Assembly: GCA_017883215.1 (NCBI GenBank)
Contig: JADGOA010000089.1
Span: 1-11,118 of the forward strand
DNA length: 11,118 nucleotides
DNA from: Thermoanaerobaculia bacterium
GTDB taxonomy: Bacteria; Acidobacteriota; Thermoanaerobaculia; Gp7-AA8
Direction of reading: 5' to 3'
Of the stretch, positions 1 through 6,236 are shown one piece after another. The position numbers and the translations under genes are program-made. The notes under the pieces were generated by a model, which had not been told where the DNA came from, searched no databases, and saw nothing but the letters and a program-made list of their open reading frames with translations. Position 1 is the stretch's first letter. Every line of letters begins with the position of its first letter.

Positions 1-738
1 TCCGCCTTCCTGCACGCTCCGCGTCACCTCGATGGAACGGGCACGCGCCTCTCCGCTCGCCGAGCCGGTGGTGTCGGGCTCGATGCGGATGCGGTCGCCC
101 ACCTCGAGATTCGCCACGCGATAAACGTCGTTGCCGTAGTAGACGGGTGTTCCCGCGGCCGTCCGGACCGTCATCACTTCACGCCGGTCCGTCACGATGA
201 CGATGCGGCCTTCCGATGCGTTCACCTGCTGAACCGTGCCTTCCAGCGCCCCGACGCGCGGTGCGGTCATAGTCGCGCTCGCCGAGGGCGTGGAGATCGC
301 CGATGGCGACCTCGTCGTCCCGACGCCCGTTTGATCTGCCGGCACCGTACGCCCGAGGAGCGTGACGTAAGTCGCTACGACGGCTCCGGTACCGCGGCCG
401 GTGCCGCGTACCTCCAGGCGATCTCCGACACGAAGGTTCGAGAAGCCGGTGCTCCCGATGAATATCTCCGGCTTGCTGTTGATCACCCCGCCGAAGCCGT
501 TGTACTGCGTCGTCACGGAGTCGGCGATCACGAGAACGCGCCCGCCGGTCGCGTCATCCGGGCCGAGCTGGATCTGACCGCGCGCCTCATCAACGTCGGC
601 CACCGTCCCGACGATGCTCCCCCGGATACCCTCATGAATGTCGGCGGCTGTCCGCCATTGGCTACTGTTTTGACCGAAAGTAGACACCGCGAACAGCGCA
701 AAGAACAGACAAAGAGCCGATCCACGCAGGTTTCGCAT
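1..738 (-). CDS. Secreted protein with two DUF5666-like beta domains (3' end outside window)
   Basis: An open frame starts at ATG 736-738 and stays open to base 1, so 246 residues are visible and the C-terminus is missing. The start is chosen because GGAGG lies 7 bases upstream. Residues 1-22 look like a signal peptide: basic MRNLR, a hydrophobic core LCLFFALFAV, then a likely cleavage around TFG-Q, so the product should be exported. Residues about 38-130 and 162-240 are two related segments of short beta strands. Each begins with a GTV-type strand (GSIVGTVADVD; GALEGTVQQVN) and ends with an L-R/E-VGDR strand, the pattern of DUF5666 repeats. A Ser/Thr/Ala/Pro-rich linker (about 132-161) joins them. 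No catalytic motif is visible and the function is unknown. The gene lies downstream of guaD on the same strand. The family assignment is from pattern memory; an OB-fold-like cell-envelope protein is the alternative. Confidence 0.8.
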   Translation of the reverse strand, partial: MRNLRGSALCLFFALFAVSTFGQNSSQWRTAADIHEGIRGSIVGTVADVDEARGQIQLGPDDATGGRVLVIADSVTTQYNGFGGVINSKPEIFIGSTGFSNLRVGDRLEVRGTGRGTGAVVATYVTLLGRTVPADQTGVGTTRSPSAISTPSASATMTAPRVGALEGTVQQVNASEGRIVIVTDRREVMTVRTAAGTPVYYGNDVYRVANLEVGDRIRIEPDTTGSASGEARARSIEVTRSVQEGG

Positions 739-761
739 GAGAGAACCTCCTCGTTCCTCTC
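739..761 (-). promoter_or_regulatory. Stem-loop holding the ribosome binding site of the DUF5666-like gene
   Basis: On the minus strand GAGAGGAAC and GGTTCTCTC pair over 9 bp with one G-U pair around a 5-base GAGGA loop, ending directly at the ATG. The Shine-Dalgarno core is split between the loop and the 3' arm. This could modulate translation; the pairing is seen, the role is inferred. Confidence 0.4.
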
Positions 762-763
762 CC

Positions 764-782
764 GGCGCGCAAATGGCGCGCC
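764..782 (-). promoter_or_regulatory. GC stem-loop in the leader of the DUF5666-like gene
   Basis: GGCGCGC (764-770) and GCGCGCC (776-782) form a perfect 7-bp stem with a 5-base loop. It lies two bases upstream of the ribosome-binding-site hairpin, so the leader would hold two stacked stem-loops. No T-tract follows, so it is not a classical terminator. Confidence 0.35.
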
Positions 783-783
783 A

Positions 784-891
784 GCGAGTAGCGAGTAGCG
801 AGTAGCGAGTAGCGAGTAGCGAGTAGCGAGTAGGAAACGACGGCGGCGATATCGTCGTTCCCCTACTCGCCACTCGCTACTCCCTACTCGC
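784..891. repeat. (GCGAGTA)7 tandem repeat folding into a long hairpin with an inverted copy
   Basis: Seven perfect head-to-tail copies of GCGAGTA fill 784-832. The last four, plus GGAAACGACG, form arm 805-842, which pairs with 853-891 around a 10-base loop; the arms differ at three bases and one extra base. Arm two holds imperfect inverted copies of the same heptamer and overlaps the last codons and TAG stop of guaD. Heptanucleotide tandem repeats are known in cyanobacteria as STRRs; no relationship is claimed. The element may act as a 3'-end stabiliser or a spacer of variable length. Confidence 0.85.
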
Positions 892-2175
892 CGCTGTCAA
901 CACTTCCCGTCCCGCGATGAATGCACGCTCGACCGCCCGGTCGTCGCCGACGAAGATGAGTCCAGCGAGAACATCCTCGATCGACGAGGCATGGCTCATC
1001 CGCAACTCCAGCAGCGGCGTCGCACTGAGATCCAGTACGAGAAAGTCCGCCGATTTGCCCACTTCGAGGCTCCCCGTTTCGTCGTCGATCGACAACGTTC
1101 GAGCGCCGCCCAGGGTCGCCAGGTACCACAGCTGCAGCGGGGTCAGAGAAACGTTCTGAACCTGCTGCACCTTGTAGGCATCAGCCATGGCGGTGAAGAG
1201 CGACGGCGTCGTCCCCGCGCCGATGTCGCTGCCGAGACCCACCACCACTCCTGCCGCCCGAACGTGGTGCAGCTTGAACAACCCGCTGCCGAGGAAAAGG
1301 TTCGAGTTCGGGCAGTGAGCGATCCGCGCGCGCCGCTGCGCCAGAAGGTCGAGCTCTTCGTCGGTCAGGTACACGCCGTGAGCGAGCACCGTCCGATGAT
1401 CGAGCAGACCGTAATGGTCGTATACGTCCGCGTACTCGGCCTCGGGGAAGAGCTGATGCACCCACTCGACCTCGGTGCGGTTCTCGGAGATGTGTGTGTG
1501 GACGTAGACGTCAGGGAACTCCCGCTTCAGAGATCCGGCGAGCTCGAGCAGTCTGGGCGTCGACGTCGGAGCGAATCGCGGAGTGATCGCGTACCTCAGA
1601 AGGCCGCGGTTGTGCCATTTCGTCAGCAGTGCGCGGCTGTTCGCGTAGGAATCATCGGCGGTTTCCAGCAGACATTCGGGCGCATTCCGATCCATCATCG
1701 TCTTGCCGATGATTCCGCGGAACCCTCGCCGTTCCGCTTCGGAAAAGAAGATGTCGGTCGCCTCCGCGTGAATCGTCGAGAAGATCAGCGCCGTCAGCGT
1801 TCCGTTGCGCAGGAGCTGATCGAAAAAAATACGCGCTACATGAGCAGCGTGCACCGGATCGGCAAACTTCGCCTCCGTCGGAAAGGTGTAGCGATTCAGC
1901 CACTCCAGGAGGTGGCCGCCGTAGGAGCCGATCATCTCGAGCTGCGGAGCGTGGAGGTGGGTGTCGATCAGCCCGGGCGTGATCAGCGCGTTTGGTCCAA
2001 GGTTGACGACCTCGGCGTCCGACGGCGCGGTGCCCCAGTCGCCGACCGCTGCGATCCTGCCGCTCCCGTCGATGGCGATGAAGCCGTCATCGTGCGCCTT
2101 GTAGGTCTCGGCTTCGGTGGCTGCGCCGAACGGATCAGACACCGGCGTGAACAGACGGCCACGGAACACTCTCAC
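877..2175 (-). CDS. guaD: Guanine deaminase
   Basis: This 432-residue amidohydrolase should convert guanine to xanthine and ammonia in the cytoplasm, the entry step of guanine catabolism. The metal-binding set of the family is complete: H73 and H75 in DTHLHAP, H228 in HTHISE, H266 in LAHGVYL and D317 in GLGSDIGAG. Guanine-deaminase signatures are also present: LLEWLNRYTFPTEAKF (about 89-104), GKTMMDRNAP (157-166), ITPRFAPTSTP (197-207) and AHCPNSNLFLGSGLF (286-300). A beta sandwich formed by the N- and C-terminal ends is expected from the family. The start is GTG 2173-2175; no upstream start is in frame and no Shine-Dalgarno sequence is visible. The stop codon and last few residues (ASRE) come from the heptamer hairpin. 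No purine transporter or xanthine dehydrogenase gene lies nearby. Confidence 0.95.
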   Translation of the reverse strand: MRVFRGRLFTPVSDPFGAATEAETYKAHDDGFIAIDGSGRIAAVGDWGTAPSDAEVVNLGPNALITPGLIDTHLHAPQLEMIGSYGGHLLEWLNRYTFPTEAKFADPVHAAHVARIFFDQLLRNGTLTALIFSTIHAEATDIFFSEAERRGFRGIIGKTMMDRNAPECLLETADDSYANSRALLTKWHNRGLLRYAITPRFAPTSTPRLLELAGSLKREFPDVYVHTHISENRTEVEWVHQLFPEAEYADVYDHYGLLDHRTVLAHGVYLTDEELDLLAQRRARIAHCPNSNLFLGSGLFKLHHVRAAGVVVGLGSDIGAGTTPSLFTAMADAYKVQQVQNVSLTPLQLWYLATLGGARTLSIDDETGSLEVGKSADFLVLDLSATPLLELRMSHASSIEDVLAGLIFVGDDRAVERAFIAGREVLTAASRE

Positions 2176-2182
2176 GGCGCGA

Positions 2183-2188
2183 ATTGTA
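2183..2188 (-). promoter_or_regulatory. Possible -10 box just upstream of guaD (leaderless candidate)
   Basis: Minus-strand TACAAT matches five of six bases of the TATAAT consensus and lies 7 bases before the GTG start. With no ribosome binding site, this spacing would fit a leaderless transcript. No good -35 hexamer is seen 16-18 bases further upstream, so the call is weak. Confidence 0.25.
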
Positions 2189-2229
2189 TGGTGACCGGGT
2201 CGACACTGGGGCGGCGGGGTGGGGGGCGC

Positions 2230-2303
2230 GAGGTCACCGGGTCACGAGGTCACGACCTTTCGCGCGACCCGGTGACTTGGTGACCCGGTGACCTCCTGAC
2301 CCG
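2230..2303. repeat. Octamer-repeat hairpin (GAGGTCAC / CGGGTCAC)
   Basis: Three octamers, GAGGTCAC, CGGGTCAC and GAGGTCAC, occupy 2230-2253. Their inverted counterparts GTGACTTG, GTGACCCG and GTGACCTC occupy 2272-2295, with one more related octamer (CTGACCCG) to 2303. The 24-base arms match at 22 positions around an 18-base loop. The element begins 14 bases after the stop of the exonuclease gene, so it may act as its 3' end. It lacks a T-tract. Confidence 0.8.
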
Positions 2304-2317
2304 GTTCCCGCGCCGCA

Positions 2318-3250
2318 CTACTTCCCGTTCGGGATCTCGTCTTCCGCGTCGTCGGCGCCGGCGAGTTTCTCGAGGATCGCAACCGGCTGTCTTGCGGCGA
2401 CAAGGTCGGACTGATCCTCACGGGCAGCGTCGAGTTGCTCGAGCGACGAGGTCAGCGTCATGGAGGTCTTTTCGACCGATTCGATGAACGACGCTTCCGA
2501 GCTCGGAACGAGCGGCAGCTCGCTGCGTTTCGCCCGCGCTTCGCGATCCGACTCGCGGAACTCGCGGTTGAAGATCAGCAGCGTCTCGGCAATCTTCTCG
2601 TAGAGCTCCGCCGTCGCGCGCACGTCTTCCAGGCAGTACTCGGCGATCTCGCGATGGCGGCCGGCACGGTACCAGGTTTCGACCGAGCGGCCGTCGATGC
2701 CTTCGCTCTTGGAGGTCGCGACGCCGAACGTTTTGCACGCCAGATCGAGATTGAACTTGAACTGCTTGCTGTTCGTCGTCCCGAAGAAATTCAGCGCTTC
2801 GCGCAGATCGCAGTTCGGATGAAAGCCGTATCGATAGCCGACCAGATCGCGCTTCGGCACGACGCCGTGAATCGCCGACCGGATCATCAGGAACGGCCCA
2901 TCGAACTGCCGTCCGTTGAATGAAATGAATCGCGAGTTACTGTCGAAGAACGTCCAGAACTTCTCCAGAATCTGTTTTTCCGTTCCCGAGATGAAGGTGC
3001 GCATCCCGGCCTTCTCTGTCGCGATCTCCGTCTGTCCCGGCACTTCGTACAGGGCGCAGGAGCGACCGTCTTCGATGTTGATCACGCCGATGGCGACGAT
3101 CTTGCCGCGGAATGGCGAGAGGCCCCCCGCCCTGCGCGTCTCCTCGGCGTCGCCATCGCTGAGCCCCTTGATCAGGTACTCGCGGACGTACGGATCGAGC
3201 TCTTCCCACGGCAGGCCGACGGTCTCGATATCGATGACGAGCTTTTTCAT
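2318..3250 (-). CDS. Predicted 3'-5' exonuclease of the PolB type (RNase H fold)
   Basis: This 310-residue protein has the three exonuclease motifs of the DnaQ/PolB superfamily. Exo I is VIDIETVG with D7 and E9; Exo II is ISFNGRQFDGPF (109-120) with N112 and D117; Exo III is EYCLEDVRA (204-212) with Y205 and D209. FHPNCDLREALNFFG (143-157) fits the DNA_pol_B_exo2 family. It should remove nucleotides from DNA 3' ends with two metal ions; no polymerase domain is attached, so its partner is unknown. The usual fold ends near residue 225. The last 85 residues are charged and low in pattern, longer than I expect for the family, and may be a coiled or disordered tail. The ATG is chosen because the first motif follows directly; no Shine-Dalgarno sequence is visible. 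It is flanked by mdh and guaD with repeat-filled gaps, so no operon is evident. Confidence 0.88.
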   Translation of the reverse strand: MKKLVIDIETVGLPWEELDPYVREYLIKGLSDGDAEETRRAGGLSPFRGKIVAIGVINIEDGRSCALYEVPGQTEIATEKAGMRTFISGTEKQILEKFWTFFDSNSRFISFNGRQFDGPFLMIRSAIHGVVPKRDLVGYRYGFHPNCDLREALNFFGTTNSKQFKFNLDLACKTFGVATSKSEGIDGRSVETWYRAGRHREIAEYCLEDVRATAELYEKIAETLLIFNREFRESDREARAKRSELPLVPSSEASFIESVEKTSMTLTSSLEQLDAAREDQSDLVAARQPVAILEKLAGADDAEDEIPNGK

Positions 3251-3271
3251 GATTTTGGGTGTTTTCGCACA

Positions 3272-3310
3272 GTTTATCGTGACTGCAGCGGCGACCTACG
3301 ACCGATAAAC
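3272..3310. promoter_or_regulatory. Inverted repeat upstream of the exonuclease gene (operator candidate)
   Basis: GTTTATCG (3272-3279) and CGATAAAC (3303-3310) are perfect 8-bp inverted repeats. Their centres are 31 bp apart, about three helical turns, and they lie 22-60 bases upstream of the exonuclease ATG. This suits a dimeric regulator binding two half sites. The 23-base spacer makes an RNA hairpin less likely. No regulator can be named. Confidence 0.35.
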
Positions 3311-3343
3311 ATCGCCAGGCAGCGAATTGATCCCCGAGGACGA

Positions 3344-3481
3344 GGAGTGCCGGCGCCTCGCCCGCCGCGATCGGGCGTCCCGCGCCCGATCGCTGTCGAC
3401 ACATTCTTGCGGACCGTCAGCAAACAAAAAAGCCGCCGGGCGCGGGACGCCCGGCGGCGGCGGGCGAGACGCCCGCACTCC
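3344..3481. repeat. REP/BIME-like inverted element, 138 bp
   Basis: Two 50-base units face each other: 3344-3393 and 3432-3481, matching at 42 of 50 positions when one is reverse-complemented. Each begins GGAGTGC at its outer end, then has a GC-rich segment ending CTCGCCCGCC, then a hairpin with an 11-bp stem and a TCCCG loop. All six differences in the inner hairpin are compensatory: GCGAT with ATCGC in one copy, GCCGC with GCGGC in the other. The 38 bases between the units end in an A-tract. The layout resembles paired REP sequences (BIMEs) of proteobacteria. No transposase gene is in the window. Confidence 0.8.
3422..3458 (-). terminator. Intrinsic terminator of mdh
   Basis: Read on the minus strand, GCCGCCGGGCG and CGCCCGGCGGC form a perfect 11-bp stem with a TCCCG loop (3432-3458). 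TTTTTTGTTTG follows (3422-3431), a classic rho-independent form. It begins 46 bases after the mdh stop. The hairpin is the inner part of the right-hand REP-like unit, so the element seems to serve as the terminator. Confidence 0.8.
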
Positions 3482-3504
3482 GAGGAAACAGCTGGGAACG
3501 AAAG

Positions 3505-4446
3505 CTACACCGTCGCACCGGCCCCGGTCTTGAGCCTCTCGAACAGCTCCTTGACCGCGCCGGCCGACTTGTTCAGCGCCGCCTGCTCGTCGCCGGTGAG
3601 TTTGATCTGCACGATCTGCTCGATGCCCTTGCTGCCAAGCTTCACCGGGACACCGACATACAGATCATTGATGCCGTACTCGCCGGTCAGATACGCGGCG
3701 CAGGGAAGGATCTTGCGCTTGTCCTTGAGGATCGTTTCGACCATCTCGACGGCCGCTGCGCCCGGAGCGTACCAGGCGGAGGTCTTCAGAAGGTTGACGA
3801 TTTCGGCGCCGCCGGTGCGGGTGCGGTCGACGATCGCGTCGATGCGCTCCTTCGAGATCAGCTCGGTGATGGGGATGCCGGCCACCGTCGAATAGCGCGG
3901 CAGCGGAACCATGGTGTCGCCGTGCCCGCCGAGGACGAAGGCGTGCGTGTTCTCGACGGAGACGTTCAGTTCCATGGCGATGAAGCAGCGCATGCGCGCG
4001 GAATCGAGGACGCCGGCCATGCCGATGACCCGCTCGCGCGGGAATCCGGAGACGCGGCGCGCCACTTCGCACATGGCGTCGAGCGGATTGGAGACGACGA
4101 CGAGAATGGCTTTCGGCGAGCGCTTGGCGACTTCTCGTGTCACGCCGGCGACGATTTCTTCGTTCTTCCACAGAAGATCGTCGCGGCTCATGCCCGGTTT
4201 GCGCGGAAGGCCCGCCGTGATGACGACGATGTCCGAGTTCTCGGTTCCATCGTAGCCGTTGGTGCCGCGCAGCAGCGCGTCGTATTTCTCGACCGGCGCG
4301 GTCTCGTTCATGTCGAGCGATTTGCCCTGCGGCACCCCTTCGACGATATCGACGAGTACGACGTCTGCGAGCTCTTTGAGCGCGATCCCCTGCGCCACCG
4401 TTGCGCCAACGTTTCCGGCGCCGACCACTGTCACTTTCGTTTTCAT
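3505..4446 (-). CDS. mdh: Malate dehydrogenase (LDH-like, NAD-dependent)
   Basis: This 313-residue protein oxidises malate to oxaloacetate with NAD+ in the citric acid cycle. It has the Rossmann loop VGAGNVGA (8-15) and an acidic residue after the second strand (D33 in LVDIVEG), which selects NAD over NADP. ITAGLPRKPGMSRDDLL (76-92) is the mobile active-site loop with R82 and R88; arginine at the substrate-selecting position favours malate over lactate. VSNPLD (118-123, N120), GVLDSAR (D148, R151) and LGGHGDTMVPL (catalytic H175) complete the site. The length is normal for the tetrameric LDH-like class. ATG is preceded by AGAGGA about 8 bases upstream. An intrinsic terminator follows. The gene is divergent from a ligase remnant and appears to be transcribed alone. 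Confidence 0.97.
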   Translation of the reverse strand: MKTKVTVVGAGNVGATVAQGIALKELADVVLVDIVEGVPQGKSLDMNETAPVEKYDALLRGTNGYDGTENSDIVVITAGLPRKPGMSRDDLLWKNEEIVAGVTREVAKRSPKAILVVVSNPLDAMCEVARRVSGFPRERVIGMAGVLDSARMRCFIAMELNVSVENTHAFVLGGHGDTMVPLPRYSTVAGIPITELISKERIDAIVDRTRTGGAEIVNLLKTSAWYAPGAAAVEMVETILKDKRKILPCAAYLTGEYGINDLYVGVPVKLGSKGIEQIVQIKLTGDEQAALNKSAGAVKELFERLKTGAGATV

Positions 4447-4562
4447 GCGCTTTATCCTCTCGAGGTTCTACTCAGTTTCAATCGCGACTGAGGACGGGCG
4501 TCGAGGTCGCTACGGATCTGGCGCGGGCCCCAGTCCTGCTTGGCGGCGGCGGATTCTATCCC

Positions 4563-4936
4563 ATGCTCTCCGACTTCACAGTAGTGGCCGATACGATCGC
4601 CGAAACGGCAAAAAAGAGCCAGAAAGGGCGCGTTCTGGCGGACTATCTCGGCGGCGGCGACGATGCCGCCCTGCAGCGCGCTGTAGTCTCTTTCTCAGGG
4701 AGGCCGTTCCGCGGCGAGAGCAGCGGGTTACCGGTTTCGGTTGGTCGACGATCGCGGAGGCCGTCGTGGAAGCCAGGGGGCGCTCGCGCCAGGAGCTTTG
4801 GGCCGCCCTGGCCGCGCTTCGCCGAGCTCGGCGACACGGCCGCCGAGCCCTTCCGCACGGACTCGTTGCGAGCCATTTCGCTGCCGATCAGATCTCCACG
4901 ATCGACGAATTGCGGCGGATCTATGAGGGCATGTGA
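4563..4936 (+). pseudogene. Truncated, frameshifted ATP-dependent DNA ligase (N-terminal domain remnant)
   Basis: Read from ATG 4563, the first part (LSDFTVVADTIAETAKKSQK, then GRVLADYLGGG, then LQRAVVSFSGRPF) looks like the start of the N-terminal domain of bacterial ATP-dependent DNA ligases. The likeness continues after a one-base loss near 4707 in a second frame: VTGFGWSTIAEAVVEARG and RSRQELWAALA. It then returns to the first frame near 4815 (FAELGDTAAEPF), and possibly switches again to STIDELRRIYEGM before TGA 4934-4936. The nucleotidyltransferase domain with the KxDG lysine and the OB domain are absent. The fragment ends about 30 bases before a REP-like element. Ligase identity is from remembered family patterns; the last segment is least sure. 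Neighbouring genes are intact, which makes general sequencing error unlikely. Confidence 0.75.
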
Positions 4937-4967
4937 AGCGGGAGGCCGGCTCGCACACCGAGCAGGC

Positions 4968-5056
4968 GGAATGCGGACGTCCCCGTCCGGCGGAGTCGCG
5001 AGCCGGACGATCGGACGAGGACGTCCGATCGATGCGGACCAGGAGGTCCGCACTCC
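4968..5056. repeat. Second REP/BIME-like inverted element, 89 bp
   Basis: The element is bounded by GGAATGC (4968-4974) and GCACTCC (5050-5056), the same ends as the element downstream of mdh. Inside are hairpins with related loops: CGGACG-TCCC-CGTCCG (4974-4989), a 10-bp stem with AGGA loop (5008-5031), and GCGGACC-AGGA-GGTCCGC (5034-5051). On the minus strand the right half reads GGAGTGCGG, a small hairpin, then CGATCGGACG-TCCT, parallel to the unit at 3344-3393. The left half is less well kept. It ends 50 bases upstream of metX. Confidence 0.7.
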
Positions 5057-5105
5057 GCAAGCTGGCCACTGGGTATCAATCCCGCTATTCTCCGCCGACG
5101 TAACC

Positions 5106-6236
5106 ATGCCGCAGCTCATCGGGAACACGTTTCTGTCGAATCCACCGAGTCAACTCGTGCTGGAAAACGGCTTTCATTTTGTCCACGGGCAGACGCTCGC
5201 GCCGTTCACGATCGTCTATGAAACCTTCGGAGAGCTGAACGCCGACAAATCGAACGCCATCCTCGTCTGTCACGCGCTGTCGCCGAGCGCGCACCTAGCC
5301 GGGAAGTACACCACCGACGACGACGAAAAGCCGGGCTGGTGGGACGGCCTGGTCGGCTACGGCAAGGGTATCGACCTGGAGAAGTACTTCGTCGTCTGCG
5401 TCAATTTCCCGGGGTCACCGTTCGGGACCACCTCTCCCGCAAGCGTCGACCCCAGGTCGAGCCGGCCGTACGGATCGCACTATCCCTGGCCTGCCGTCGA
5501 AGACATGGTGCACACCCAGAAGCTGGTCCTCGACCACCTCGGCATCGATCGTCTGCTGGCGATCGCCGGCGGATCGCTGGGCGGAATGCAGGTGCTCATG
5601 TGGTGCGCCTGCTATCCGCAGCGCGCTGAGTCGATCATCGCCATGGCCAGCGGCGCGGCAGTACCGGTCGAAGGGGTGGCCTGGCACATCATCAGCCGAA
5701 AGATCATCGAATCCGACCTGCGCTTTCGTGGCGGCGACTACTACGACGATCCTGTGCCGTTGCGGGGGCTCGAGGTCGCGCGGATGGTCGGTCACATGAC
5801 CTACCTGTCGACGCACGCTCTGCAAACGAAATTCGGCCGGCGTCGCCGCGAGACAACGCGTCAGTTCGAGATCGAGTCGTATTTCGAGCACCAGGGGAAG
5901 AAGTTCGCGACGCTGTACGACGCGAACTCCTACGTCCGCGTGCAGGCCGCCATGGACGAGATGGACCTCGAGGAACAGTACGGAACGCTTCAGTCGGCAT
6001 TCCGCAACTGGCGGGGGCGCACTCTGCTGATCTCGTTCGACACGGACTGGCTCTTCCCGCCCGAGGAGAGCGAGAACGTGATTGCGGCGATGCGATCGCT
6101 CGGCACTGACGCCCGCCATCTGCGCCTCTTCTCGAACAACGGCCACGACTCGTTTCTGATCGACTACGACCTGATCACCCCGCCGGTTCGAGAGTTTCTG
6201 CAGTCGGTCGACCGCACGCGCAAGCGGCAGCCCTAG
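5106..6236 (+). CDS. metX: Homoserine O-acyltransferase (MetX family)
   Basis: This 376-residue alpha/beta hydrolase transfers an acyl group, normally acetyl from acetyl-CoA, to homoserine, committing it to methionine synthesis. The fold elements are in order: FTIVYETFGELNADKSNAIL (34-53), VCHALSPSAHLAG (54-66), the oxyanion region NFPGSPFGTTSPAS (100-113), the nucleophile elbow GGSLGGMQ with S157, the acid DWLFPP with D314, and NNGHDSFLID with H347. The frame is open far upstream, but ATG 5106 is preferred: family similarity starts about residue 15, and the upstream frame runs through a REP-like element and a ligase remnant. No strong Shine-Dalgarno sequence precedes it. Acetyl versus succinyl preference cannot be read with confidence from motifs. 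The gene stands alone and converges on topA with 56 bases between. Confidence 0.93.
   Translation: MPQLIGNTFLSNPPSQLVLENGFHFVHGQTLAPFTIVYETFGELNADKSNAILVCHALSPSAHLAGKYTTDDDEKPGWWDGLVGYGKGIDLEKYFVVCVNFPGSPFGTTSPASVDPRSSRPYGSHYPWPAVEDMVHTQKLVLDHLGIDRLLAIAGGSLGGMQVLMWCACYPQRAESIIAMASGAAVPVEGVAWHIISRKIIESDLRFRGGDYYDDPVPLRGLEVARMVGHMTYLSTHALQTKFGRRRRETTRQFEIESYFEHQGKKFATLYDANSYVRVQAAMDEMDLEEQYGTLQSAFRNWRGRTLLISFDTDWLFPPEESENVIAAMRSLGTDARHLRLFSNNGHDSFLIDYDLITPPVREFLQSVDRTRKRQP

Larger units (their letters stand above)
4447..5105. other. 659-bp gap between mdh and metX with no intact gene
   Basis: The gap holds a decayed DNA ligase fragment (4563-4936) and a REP-like element (4968-5056), both listed separately. 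A small inverted repeat, CTCAGT (4471-4476) with ACTGAG (4487-4492), lies 25 bases upstream of mdh and may be part of its control region. I see no convincing sigma70 promoter for metX and no recognisable SAM riboswitch. The long open frame that runs through the gap into metX has no family match of its own beyond the ligase remnant. Confidence 0.6.

Noticed and set aside
784..832. Short CRISPR-like array
   Set aside because: The copies are contiguous 7-mers without spacers, so this is a tandem microsatellite-like repeat.
991..2283. 430-codon open frame on the plus strand opposite guaD
   Set aside because: It mirrors the codons of a complete guanine deaminase, shows no domain pattern and has arginine-rich composition typical of GC-rich antisense frames.
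4401..5105. Long N-terminal extension of metX (the frame is open from 4401)
   Set aside because: The extension crosses the mdh start region, the ligase remnant and a REP-like element; MetX similarity begins only after ATG 5106 and the resulting 376 residues fit the family.
5057..5105. SAM riboswitch or promoter directly before metX
   Set aside because: The 49 bases are too few for a riboswitch and show no known motif; the TATTCT-like hexamer has no matching -35.
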